NCBI RefSeq assembly: GCF_052324685.1
Contig: NC_135220.1
Coordinates: 11,730,300-11,794,299 of the forward strand
Origin: Brachyhypopomus gauderio
Lineage: Eukaryota; Chordata; Actinopteri; Gymnotiformes; Hypopomidae
Length of the DNA stretch: 64,000 nt
Reading direction: 5' to 3'
Part shown: positions 17,801 through 28,324 of the stretch, one piece after another
How the letters are laid out: each line of letters begins with the position of its first letter
Numbering within the stretch: the stretch's first letter is position 1
Program-made: the position numbers and the translations under genes
The notes under the pieces: generated by a model
The model's database searches: none
What the model saw: only the letters and a program-made list of their open reading frames with translations
What the model was told of the DNA's origin: nothing

Positions 17801-20563
17801 ACTTAAAGGAGAGATGTACTGTCCACATTACCACTTAAAGGAGAGATGTACTGTCCACATTACCACTTAAAGGAGAGACACACTGTCCACATTACCACTT
17901 AAAGGAGAGACACACTGTCCACATTACCACTTAAAGGAGAGATGTACTGTCCACATTACCACTTAAAGGAGAGATGTACTGTCCACATTACCACTTAAAG
18001 GAGACACACTGTCCACATTACCATTTAAAGGAGAGACACACTGTCCACATTACCACTTAAAGGAGAGATGTACTGTCCACATTACCACTTAAAGGAGAGA
18101 CACACTGTCCACATTATCACTTAAAGGAGAGACAGACTGTCCACATTACCACTTAAAGCTGAGATGTACTGTCCACATTACAACTTAAAGGAGAGATGTA
18201 CTGTCTACATTACCACTTAAAGGAGAGACACACTGTCCACATTACCACTTAAAGGTGAGGCACACTGTCCACATTACCACTTAAAGGAGAGACAGACTGT
18301 CCACATTACAACTTAAAGGAGAGATGTACTGTCTACATTACCACTTAAAGGAGAGACACACTGTCCACATTACCATTTAAAGGAGAGACACACTGTCCAC
18401 ATTACCACTTAAAGGAGAGATGTACTGTCCACATTACCACTTAAAGGAGAGACACACTGTCCACATTACCACTTAAAGGAGAGACACACTGTCCACATTA
18501 CCACTTAAAGCTGAGATGTACTGTCCACATTACAACTTAAAGGAGAGATGTACTGTCTACATTACCACTTAAAGGAGAGACACACTGTCCACATTACCAC
18601 TTAAAGGTGAGACACACTGTCCACATTACCACTTAAAGGAGAGACAGACTGTCCACATTACCACTTAAAGGAGAGATGTACTGTCTACATGACCACTTAA
18701 AGGAGAGACACTCTGTCCACATTACCACTTAAACGAGAGACACTCTGTCCACATTACCACTTAAAGGTGAGACACACTGTCCACATTACCAATTAAAGGA
18801 GAGACACACTGTCCACATTACCACTTAAAGGAGAGATGTACTGTCCACATTAGCACTTAAAGGAGAGACACACTGGCCACATTACCACTTAAAGGAGAGA
18901 TGTACTGTCCACATTACCACTTAAAGAGAGACACACTGGCCACATTACCACTTAAAGGAGAGACAGACTGTCCACATTACCACTTAAAGGAGAAACACAC
19001 TGTCCACATTACCATTTAAAGGAGAGACAGACTGTCCACATTACCACTTAAAGGAGAGATGTACTGTCCACATTACCACTTAAAGGAGAGACACACTGGC
19101 CACATTACCACTTAAAGGAGAGACACACTGTCCACATTACCACTTAAAGGAGAGACACACTGTCCACATTACCACTTAGTAATGGCCTGTCTGGAAAGTT
19201 TCCCAGTAGGGAATGTTCCTTTCCTGATGGACTATGATAACATTTTAGTTGTAGCGGCAGCCAGAAAAGCATTTCACCCCCTCAGGGTGACGATGTTAGC
19301 AATACCTGTCAACTAGCATGCAAACAGTTGATCTGAAGTGTCCTTATATATATATAATATATAATATAATATATATATATATATATGTGTGTGTGTGTAT
19401 TAACGATGTTTGTGTGTGTGACTTGTCTTCCACACGTAGAGCTGGAGGCAGTGAAGGTGGCACGTCTGGTCTTCAACAAGCTGTGTGAGATCTGCTGCGT
19501 GTGGCTGAAGAACTTCCCCAGCCGCCGCCGCACCCACACCTACTACGAGACCTCCATCCACGCCATCAAAAACATGCGTCGCAAGATGGAGGACAGACAC
19601 GTGGTCATCCCTGACTTCAACAGCCTCTTTAACCTGCAGGTACAGGCCACAAAGCCCCACCCACTGCCCCACCTACCTGGCTAGCCCCTCCCCCTGAACA
19701 AGCCGAACCTGAACACAGAGCTTCCCTGGGCTTTGAGACATACATATCATGCGATACTAAAGATAGCCGTGTTCCCAATGAGTCATTTAGCTGAAGTCCA
19801 GACAGTAATGGATGTAGATGGAGATGTAAGATCTCCACACGCTGCAGCATGTGGTTTGGCGTGGAGACTCTTGTCTGCGTGGAGCAGGACCTCCACCCCA
19901 CCTTGGTTCACAGAGAACAGAAGAGCTTTCACTGGTCTTATGAGCTTAGACAACATCACTCCCTGCCAAACCAGAACAGATCAGGCCTCTGAAAGAGAGA
20001 GAGAGAGAGGGAGAGAGAGAGAGGGGAGGGGGGGGGGGAGAGAAACAGACAGAGAGAGAGACAGAGAGAGAGACCAGAGAGACAGACACAAACAAGACAA
20101 ACCTTGGCAGTGTAAAGACTGATAATGTACAGTCTGATAATATACAGTCGGATAATGTACAGACTCACAGTGTTGAAAATGGGTGACAAAAGAAAGATTA
20201 GAGACCCAGGGAAGACAGCACAAGCAATCAGCGCCTCCCAGGACAGGAACACCATTTCTGCTGTCTAGTTCTAAATATAAAGACACAAGAGAAATGGTCT
20301 TTAATTCAAACCAAACCAGTCAGAATTAAATGTGTGTGACATGTGCATTTATTTATTATTTGTTGGTTCATTTTTATTTTCGTTCTATTTTTTCCATTTT
20401 ATTGTCAATCACATTACCACATTAATGATTATATAAGTATGCTGCTCAGTACTTTAGCAACAGATGTAAACCACAGTCTATGGCAGGGGTCACCAACCTT
20501 TTTGAAGTTGGGAGCTACTTCTTGGATACCAATTATTGCGGAGGGCTACCAGAAAGAAAGTTG

Positions 20564-20596
<33 letters not shown>

Positions 20597-21153
20597 ATTG
20601 GGTTTATGTGCGCGTTGGTGACCCCTGGTCTATGGCAATAAAGCCACCTAAATGTGAATTTAGGGGGTGGGGGTGGAGAGAGGGGGGAGAGAGAGTGAGA
20701 TGGAGAGGAGGAGATGGAGGGAGACAGAGCAGTTTTGGGGTTCATGGTGGAGCTCTCGTTCAGGATCAAGAGGACCAGGCGTTCTTCGCTGTGTTCGATG
20801 GCCATGGCGGAGTAGATGCAGCTACATATGCTGCCAATCACCTGCACGTGAACCTGGTCAAACAGGAGATGTTCCTCCAGGACCCTGGAGAAGCTCTCTG
20901 CCGTGCCTTCAAACTCACAGATGAGCGCTTTGTACAGAAGGCCTCACGAGAGGTTAGGACGAGTTCCTCTAAGTCTCTCTGTCTCTCTCACTGCCTCTCT
21001 CTTCCTCTCTCTCTCTGTTTCTCACTCTTGCTCTCTCTATCTTTTTCTCTCTCTCTCTCTCTCTCTTCCTCTCTCTCTCACTCTTGATTTTTTTCAGTTA
21101 GTCTAGCATACCCAATCACAGGTACTGATGCATAATTCACGAATATATCCACT

Positions 21154-21185
<32 letters not shown>

Positions 21186-24100
21186 AGACAGCACCTGCGC
21201 TGTGGCACCACTGGGGTCGTGACCTTTCTCCGGGGTCGTACCCTATATGTGGCCTGGCTGGGGGACTCCCAAGTCATGCTGGTTAAGAAAGGACAAGCAG
21301 TAGAGCTGATGAAACCCCACAAACCTGACAGAGAGGTGCGGCTCACACACACCGCAAAAACCCTGAATTGTTACACAGCTGAAATGGAGCCAGCAGTGTA
21401 TTAGGGGCATTCTGCAGGTTTATATCTGTATAGGGGAACATTCTGTAGGTTTATATCTGTATAGGGGAACATTCTGTAGGTTTATATCTGTATAGGGGAA
21501 CATTCTGCAGGTTTATTTCTATATAGAGGACCATTCTGCAGGTTTATATCAGTATAGGGGAACATTCTGCAGGTTTATATCAGTATAGGGGAAGATTCTG
21601 CAGGTTTATTTCTATATAGAGGAACATTCTGCAGGTTTATAGCTGTCCTATTTGCTAAAGCTGGGTATTTTGTTGTCATCAGAGGTGTCAATTCCAGGTT
21701 CAGAAAGTAAAAGTCCTCACCAGGATTTTGCTCAGGCTTCCTGGATTGTGTTGATTCTAGGGGTGTATTCAACTAAGGATTTTCATAGTCAAATCTGATT
21801 CGTCAGATTTTCCCTTTAGTCGACTAATAGTCGAATCAGCGGTTTTTTAAAGAGCACCTTAAACGGGATCCCGTTCTCATTCAGGACTTTTTTCCACTTC
21901 AAAGTAAAAACCTAAAACACTCAGATAAATGAATAAACATGGTAGGTTGTCTTTATTCAGCTTTTATTTATTACTTATTTATTTTTTAATGAAACGTTAG
22001 AGAACATTAACCGTCAGTGCGCATATCGAACTGTCAGACAGGCACTGTGCAAAATGTCAAAAATATTTTAAATAAAATATGCCTGCCTGAAAATATATAT
22101 AAAACATTTCCACACAACAGCAAACAAATTATAAGGAAAGGTTCAAGTAACGGGGTTTAAAAGCAAACAACAACAATAAATGCTTATAGGATTACTTGCC
22201 GAGACGCACCGCGACGAGACGACAAACGGTAAACGTTTTTTTCGCCTTACGCGATTTAAATGGTATGCCATGTTGGTTGTTGTCGTGCGAAATAAAAGAC
22301 GTTGACGACATAACTTGCACTTTACTTTATTTGATTCATCTTTATCTTTTTCAAAATACTTTTGAAGTTTTTTTAGTAGACATTATAATCTCGGCGGACG
22401 CTGATCCTGTAGCGTGTTCAGCTCCGCTCGTTTGGATTGTGCAACTGCAGGGTGTGATGTATTAATGTGTAGTAAGGAAGATGCCTATTTTTAATGCGCA
22501 CACATCATTTTTAAATATTTATTAACAGAAATTAGGATGATTTTATTTGACAAAAGGCTATATATAACGAAAACAAAGACATTTAATGTAACAGCTAATG
22601 CTTAGCAGCGTCCTTGGGCACCCCCATGCAGTTAGAATGGTACATTCGACTATGACATTCATAGTCGACTAGGGGGTATAGTCGACTATAGTCGAATCAG
22701 CGACTATTGCAGGTCACCCCTAGTTGATTCCATTAATTTTACATGGACTAATTGCACTAATTAGAAAATCTAGCACACTTGAGCAAAATCCTGGTGAGGA
22801 CTTTTACTTTCTGAACCTGGAATTGACACCTCTGGTTGTCATACAGTTTTGACAAAGATATACCAAATATTGTTTGTATTAATCTTCACTGTGTGTGTGT
22901 GTGTGTGTTTAGGATGAAAAGCAGAGGATCGAGGCTTTGGGAGGGTGTGTGATCTGGTTTGGAACATGGCGGGTAAACGGGAGCTTGTCCGTGTCGAGAG
23001 CTATAGGTACGGCCCTGTCCACACCACCGTCCTGTCACACTGCAGGGGGGACCAGACACTGTCCCTCACCCAGCAGGGACAAATACCTCCCACAAGCCTC
23101 TCACACTGGAGGGATTAATACCTCACACTGGCCTACCACATTCAAGGAACAATACCTTAATAGCTCACACAGGTCTGTTACACTGCAGGGATAAATACCT
23201 CACACAGATCTGTCACAAATACCTCACACACACTTCCCTCACACTGAAGGGATTACTACTGCACACAGGCACATAAATAGCATAAATAGTCTGATCACAC
23301 TTCTGGGATTAGGACCTCACACTGGCCCATCACACTTCTGGGATTAAGACCTCACACAGGTCTCCTCTGCCAGGTTATGTAACTATAAAACGTATTTGCT
23401 CATTGCAACACGACTGGATTCATTCTGCTAGTGATGAGTAGCAGGGCAGCGTAGGAGGATGTGAAAAAAGTGCAAAGATTTGTGCCGCCCACAGAATAAC
23501 AGGGTTAAAGTGTGAGTGTGTGTGTGTGTGGAGGAGAGGAGAAGAGCAGGATAGAGGAGAAAAGAGATAGAGAGAGGGGGGGGGGGGGGGAGGACCAAAA
23601 TAGAAGCTTAGATGTTGTTGAGGAATCCCTGATCACCAGTCCTCTGGGCCTGGTTCACTCCCAATTAAACCAGTAGCACAAAGCTACAACCGTCTGTATT
23701 TCCCCCAACTGCCTGGAACTCCCACTTGATGTGTAAGTGGAGCTTTTTGAAGGGCTTAACCACTACAGTGAGTTCAACACCACTCGACTGGTTCGGAGTC
23801 TTGCTGCTGTATTCAGCAGGAGAGGAACCTTCTGTTTCTGAAGGCGGAGAGAAGTGTCAGGATTTAAAAAAACACAGGCAGAGGCAGCCAAGCTACGAGT
23901 TTCCCCTCTATGATTCCTGGAGTAGTGAGATAAACTCTCTGGGCCATTTTGCTTCTGCATGAAGTAAGAAGAATCTCAGCCCTCTCATCAAAGTGGAGAG
24001 GTGAACACTCACCATTGGCTACGTTAGTTTATTTTCATCTCTTGTGCCCGAGCAGGAAGATCCTGGTGCACTGAGTCACTATGTTCTGAGGGTGGCTGGA

Positions 24101-25749
24101 TCGTTAGTCTGCAATTAACAAAGACGCAGATTAACCTTCCTCTTAAAGCTCTGGGCTCTGATAACAGGCTATTTCCCAAAATCATTCTCATTGGCTTACG
24201 TCACCACCACCATCTCCCGTAGCTCCAGGGTCTGTTAGCAGCCTTGGGGGGTTAACGATGCCACCTGTCCATGTGGCAATGAATCCACACTCACCAGTCT
24301 GTTTATTAGAAACGCTTATCTTCACGCGCTGACCACTTTATTGGGTTCACCTGCCTCAGGGGCCATCAACCCCTTTGGTCAGTGCTTTCTGAGCCCAACA
24401 CCAGGACGGCAGGCTGATCTCAGCACAGTGTCACTGACATGGTTGGTGTCCTGGAGGTTAATCAGACACAGCAGTGTTCCAGACAGACCAGTGAATCAGA
24501 CAGTAGTGTTGCTTGTTTTTTTTACGTGTACCAGCGTCTGTGCTGGGTTTAGAGTGGGTCCACCACTCAAACACATCCAGCTAACATCAGCCCTGTAATC
24601 AGACCACAGATGAAGGACTAGAGGTTGTAGAACACAAAATGGGCATAGTGATAGAGACTCTAACTGTACATTTACAGTTGAATCTGAATCATTACAATCG
24701 ACACTTGCAATTGACACTGAATTGTGACTGTCATTACAATTAAAACAATGAGCTGAGTACTTTGCACTCTGACCTTTACTCTTAACAGAACTTTTAATGG
24801 AATATTCCTAGGTGGCCTTCGATTAGTTGAGTTTAATTGAAGAATTTGCTCACTTTGATCTGTGTGTGTGTGTGTGTGTGTGTGTGTAGGGGACTCGGAG
24901 CATAAGCCGTATATCTGCGGCGATGCCGACCGCAGCGTGTTTGCGCTGGATGGCTCGGAGGACTATCTGATCCTGGCCTGTGATGGCTTCTACGACACAG
25001 TGAGCCCAGACGAGGCGGTGCGTGTGGTGAGCGATCACCTGCAGGAGAACAACGGAGACACGGCGATGGTGGCCCACAAGCTGGTGGCCTCCGCCCGCGA
25101 CGCCGGCTCCAGCGACAACATCACCGTCATCGTGGTCTTCCTCAGGGACCCCAGGGCACCCCCACCCTCCGGGGAGCCGGAAGAGGAACCGGAAGAGGAG
25201 CCCGGGGAGGAGGTGGAGCCGGAGGAGGAGGAAGAGGAGGAGTCCTTCCAGAGTGAGTTGGTGTGTCAGGACGGAGGAGGGGAGAACGGGGGGAAGGCCC
25301 GAGGGGGCTGGCCCCTGCAGCAGTGCTCCGCCCCCGCCGACCTGGCGTACGAAGACCGCACCGATTCCTTCACCGACAGGACCAGTCTGAGCAACACAGG
25401 GCCTCAGCCTCTCCTGGGCGGGGGCTGCTTCCAGGACCAGCCGGGTACCGTCACCCGCCGGTCCGCCGAGCAGAACCTTCAGGCCAGACCTGGGGATGGG
25501 TGGGGGTGGGGGTGGGGGTGGGGACGGGGGTGTAGGCAGTGCCTGGCGCCCCTGTGGGGAAGAGGAGGCGCGTGGACGCCGGCACCCGGCAGGGCACAAG
25601 CCCCTGGTGCCACCCTGCACGCAGCCCCCCGTGGACGGACTGTGGCCGGAGGCTGCGGCTCTCTTTCCCCAGCAGGGGCGGAGGAAGAGGAGGATGGAGG
25701 GTGGGGCACCTCGCCGGCCAGGGAAGCGCCCGGGTGGGAAGGCCCATGA
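12652..25749 (+). CDS. ppm1e: ppm1e, PP2C-family Ser/Thr phosphatase (POPX1), 5'-partial, exons 2-7
   Basis: Six exons with compatible phases: 12652-12779, 19440-19639, 20764-20952, 21192-21335, 22913-23006 and 24890-25749 (stop TAG/TGA region ending 25749). They join to about 537 residues. Known family role: Mn/Mg-dependent phosphatase that dephosphorylates PAK kinases and CaM kinases and associates with PIX. Seen here in order: the N-terminal helical segment, then [45 protein letters not shown] and [11 protein letters not shown], i.e. all PP2C metal and catalytic motifs. An acidic Glu-rich stretch and the [16 protein letters not shown] signature follow; these are shared with PPM1E rather than PPM1F. 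The first exon (start Met, acidic N-terminus) is not visible in 1-12651, so intron 1 exceeds 12.6 kb. The last ~85 residues do not resemble the family and may be frame-shifted (see findings). Confidence 0.93.
12780..15176. other. ppm1e intron 2, 5' part
   Basis: Mostly unique intronic sequence. It contains an AT-rich triplicated block (AATAATCATTTTCATAAATA, 14262-14372), (TG)n 14612-14693 and (TG)n 14827-14884. No exon found. Confidence 0.7.
15177..19180. repeat. 32-bp minisatellite, about 125 copies, with higher-order structure
   Basis: Unit CCACTTAAAGGAGAGACACA + CTGTCCACATTA. Common variants swap ACACAC for ATGTAC or ACAGAC and GTCC for GGCC. Rare variants (CATGACC, AAACGAGAG, ATTATCACTT, AAAGCTGAG) recur about 1500 bp apart, for example at 17190 and 18691, showing block duplication of roughly 47 units. 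It lies in ppm1e intron 2, ending 260 bp before exon 3. Confidence 0.97.
19440..19639 (+). CDS. ppm1e: ppm1e exon 3
   Basis: A 200-bp exon between a CACACGTAG acceptor and a CAG|GTACAG donor. It encodes the [10 protein letters not shown] helix, the basic [15 protein letters not shown] segment and the first PP2C signature RRKMEDRHV, followed by the start of the first core strand (FNSLFNLQ). The acceptor lies downstream of an (AT)n/(TG)n tract rather than a long pyrimidine run. Confidence 0.93.
19640..20763. other. ppm1e intron 3
   Basis: No coding sequence. Contains a purine-rich (GA)n block 19990-20085 and a small MITE at 20484-20627 with a 33-base poly-G interior. Confidence 0.7.
20484..20627. 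mobile_element. hAT-type MITE with poly-G core
   Basis: Terminal inverted repeats CAGGGGTCACCAAC / TTGGTGACCCCTG and perfect 8-bp target-site duplication GTCTATGG at 20476-20483 and 20628-20635. The interior holds an uninterrupted run of about 33 G. The 8-bp duplication and CAGGGGT termini fit hAT non-autonomous elements. Confidence 0.85.
20764..20952 (+). CDS. ppm1e: ppm1e exon 4 (FDGHGG metal-binding motif)
   Basis: A 189-bp exon (63 codons, phase 0-0), acceptor CGTTCAG, donor GAG|GTTAGG. It encodes [19 protein letters not shown], the metal-coordinating PP2C motif, then the [11 protein letters not shown] and [10 protein letters not shown] helices. A poly-G MITE lies 137 bp upstream and a (CT)n tract begins just after the donor. 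Confidence 0.95.
20956..21090. repeat. (CT)n-rich tract after ppm1e exon 4 donor
   Basis: Degenerate CTCTCTCTCACTCTTG-type pyrimidine tract starting within about 20 bp of the 5' splice site. Confidence 0.85.
21192..21335 (+). CDS. ppm1e: ppm1e exon 5
   Basis: A 144-bp exon (48 codons, phase 0-0) after (TG)n-GAGACAG, donor GAG|GTGCGG. It encodes [25 protein letters not shown] and [11 protein letters not shown], the central PP2C beta-sandwich with the conserved GDS metal-site motif. A 31-bp minisatellite starts about 65 bp past the donor. Confidence 0.95.
21398..21640. repeat. 31-bp minisatellite in ppm1e intron 5
   Basis: About eight copies of GGGGAACATTCTGCAGGTTT-ATATCTGTATA with minor variants, beginning about 65 bp after the exon 5 donor. 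Confidence 0.9.
21680..22834. mobile_element. outer hAT MITE interrupted by a second hAT element
   Basis: Perfect 55-bp terminal inverted repeats beginning CAGAGGTGTCAATTCCAGGT, flanked by the 8-bp duplication GTTGTCAT (21672-21679 and 22835-22842). Without the inner insertion it would be about 174 bp. CAGAGGTG termini and an 8-bp duplication are hAT hallmarks (similar ends to Tol2). Confidence 0.92.
21758..22722. mobile_element. inner hAT non-autonomous element (965 bp)
   Basis: Ends TAGGGGTG / CACCCCTA with 8-bp duplication GTTGATTC at 21750-21757 and 22723-22730, inserted in the outer MITE. Subterminal regions are rich in TAGTCGACTA and GTCGAATCAGCG motifs, likely transposase sites. No transposase coding sequence is seen. 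Confidence 0.9.
22913..23006 (+). CDS. ppm1e: ppm1e exon 6
   Basis: A 94-bp exon following (TG)n-TTTAG with donor ATAG|GTACGG. It encodes [16 protein letters not shown] and [10 protein letters not shown]; the final G joins GG of the next exon to make the invariant Gly of the AIGD motif. The two nested hAT insertions lie in the intron immediately upstream. Confidence 0.94.
23010..24889. other. ppm1e intron 6
   Basis: Starts with degenerate repeats of CACACTGGAGGGATTAATACC type (about 23,030-23,360), then (G)n near 23,577, otherwise unique sequence, and ends in a (TG)n tract at 24861-24887 just before the acceptor. No exon seen. Confidence 0.7.
24890..25749 (+). CDS. ppm1e: ppm1e exon 7 (C-terminal catalytic core and tail)
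   Basis: The acceptor is (TG)n-TAG. The exon encodes [52 protein letters not shown] and VVFLRDP, completing the PP2C domain. An acidic run rich in EEEPEEE repeats follows, then [19 protein letters not shown]. After a (GGGGGT)n tract at 25497-25530 the frame gives alternating Trp-Gly and an unfamiliar acidic tail ending at 25749. The two other frames remain open well past this point (to about 25796 and 25849), and one is strongly basic. Domain assignment is firm; the C-terminal ~85 residues are uncertain. Confidence 0.88.
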
Positions 25750-27547
25750 GCGCCACGGCCTGCAGCCTGGATTGCCAGACCCGCTCCGCTACGTAGAGAG
25801 GAGGCCCGGGGTCGCTCTGCCCCGCCTGACACACAACCCTGGGCTCTAAGCCCCCAGACCGCCATCACACCGCCGCCATTCATGCTAGAACACATTCCCA
25901 TGGACACTCACGGCATTTGACGCTCTTATCCAGAACCACTCGCGTATCTCTGACTGAGTCCAACCCATGACCTTGGGGAACACCTGGCTCTAAACACCCC
26001 ATCAGAGGAAATACAGGACACACAGAGTGTATCACCCAGCTCCAGATGAAGCTAACACACACACACACACACATATTTATATATGAACACAAAAAATGCC
26101 ATCCAGTTCATTTCACACAAATGCCTAATATTTTAATATATGCCAATATGTCAAAAGTAACGCCAGGCTTTGCCATACCATAATATCCTCCCTGCTCTTC
26201 ATAATTCTCAAGCAACACTACATAATGGGCATATTATCCTGACCACTTCATGGCCTAAATCACTTTTCTGTCACCATGTCCACCCATGTAAACGTCCCAA
26301 AGCAAGCCTAAGGTTTCTTGTAATGTCATCTGAGTTTGGCGGAGGTGGTTCTGAGCTAAGAAGATAACAGGATGTGATGTCTGTTCTGAAGTTAGGGCTG
26401 TGTGTACCTTCACGCCCTTTGAGTTCTTCATGGTGAGCTCTGGGATCTACACCACAGTGCGTAGTTTAGTTTAGCCACAGTTAGCCACTCATGTCTGCAA
26501 TGTGTTTGTTTTAGTGGGCTGGTTATGTTGAACCTACAGTTAAATGATCTCCTGATCCAGAGGGATCAATGCATACGAACCATCCTGAACATGCCGGATT
26601 TTTCAACATGAACCTCCTGGCTCCTGAGGTCAGAACTTTGATTTCAGGCTTGACATGCAGATGTTATGAATCTCCACACTACAGTAGATTGTTTCCTTCT
26701 CCTACTGCTATCTGAAGAACAGCTTCCCCAGTTAGACGAACTAAGAAGCTCATCTTATGCTTTTTAACTGATTCTAGACACACTTTTAATTAATACATTT
26801 ACGATTCAATAGACACACAGTATGAAACCTATTCAGATTGTTTACAATCTTTGAAACCAAAGACTTGCTGTTTATATGGGAACAGTCCTACACAGTTCCC
26901 CAGAGTTCTATATGCAGTAGTTGGCCAGAAATCCCGGAACTCCCATTATAGCCATGATTCCCATTTAAGACAGCAGAACAAAACCATGAACCAGGACTGA
27001 TCAGCATAATGTCTCCAGGTTCCTCCTCAGACACGTCTGGCTGGGATTGGTGCAGTGTTTAAGATGAGTCTCACTCCTCCTGGAGTTCCAGAAGGAGGAG
27101 GGTTCCTCTCACTCTTGTGGACGGAGGTTGTAGCGTAGCTAATGCGGTGTGACGCGTGTCTTCTGTGGCGTGGCCTAAACGCACACGCGTGCTCCTCTCA
27201 TAACCTCAATCAGATGCACTGGCCTTTCTTAACACAGATCTGACAAATCGGGAAAACTAAGAAAACAAACACCATGAAGAGAGATACTACTGTAGACTCA
27301 CCTTTCTGAACCAGCCTCCCGAATGTTTAGGTTTAAAACGTCTAGTTCTGTAAACACCTTATGGCAGTTTAAATAGAGATAGCGGTGCTTTCAGTAGAAT
27401 AACTTACATATGCTGTTCTATGCTGTTATCAGTTCCTTTCCTAGAGCAAATGGTTAGGGTTCCATGATGGCTTAAACAACCTGCCTTTGTAATTCATGAG
27501 CTAAAATATCCCTTATTAACCATGCCAGCACATCCTCTCAACACACT

Positions 27548-27582
<35 letters not shown>

Positions 27583-28010
27583 TTTTACCTTTATAATCCC
27601 AGCTCCAGAATACACACAGTCTATACAGATAATCTGTGCCAAAACTCAGCCTGTGGTGATCCAAGTCTATAGAAATACTTGCGGGCTATAGCGATACTCA
27701 CAGGGTACTCAGTCTGTACAGACACTTACAGTCTGTACCGATACTCACAGGTCACACAGACTGGGGAGACCAAGGAGATCCTTTGCCTAACATGAAATTT
27801 GCCAGGATCTTGTGGAATGTATCTGTACTGAAACCCTCTGCAAAACATTCTCCAGAATAACCTTTAAATTGTTATTGGAGTGTAGTGAACCTGTTTCATA
27901 AACACCTGTGAGCAGGAGGAGATCAAAAGTATTTTTACCTGGCTATGATGGCCTCTTTAGTAGCACATCCAAGCTGCTTTATATGCATTGGGCCTTCCAA
28001 AGGGCGGAGG

Positions 28011-28324
28011 GCAGCAGGTCCTGTTAGACGAAGCTGGGTTGTGCCCCAGCTGAGGGGGCAGACTCTCCAGGGTGGGGGGGCATTGGGGGGTGGAAGTGTC
28101 TCCTAAGTGCACCGAGCAGTCCAGAGTCTCCAGCAGGACCTTCACCCAGATGTTGGTCAGAAGGTCAGAGACAGTCACCCCCTCTACTGCATAGGAGGCA
28201 CAGGAGCTACGACTCGCACGCCCCCCAGAGGCCAAATCACAGAAGTACAATCTCCAACATACACACAGCAGAGACGATAAACGCACATACATATAGTTAA
28301 AGAACCAGCAGCATCTTTCAGTCA
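28011..28324. repeat. segmental duplication, copy A
   Basis: About 310 bp nearly identical to 32871-33465 in the same orientation, apart from the minisatellite insert. Shared landmarks: GCAGGTCCTG, GTGTCTCCTAAGTGCACCGA, CCAGATGTTGGTCAGAAGG and ACATACATATAGTTAAAGAA. Copy A has a single GTTGTGCCCCAGCTGAGG. Confidence 0.9.
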
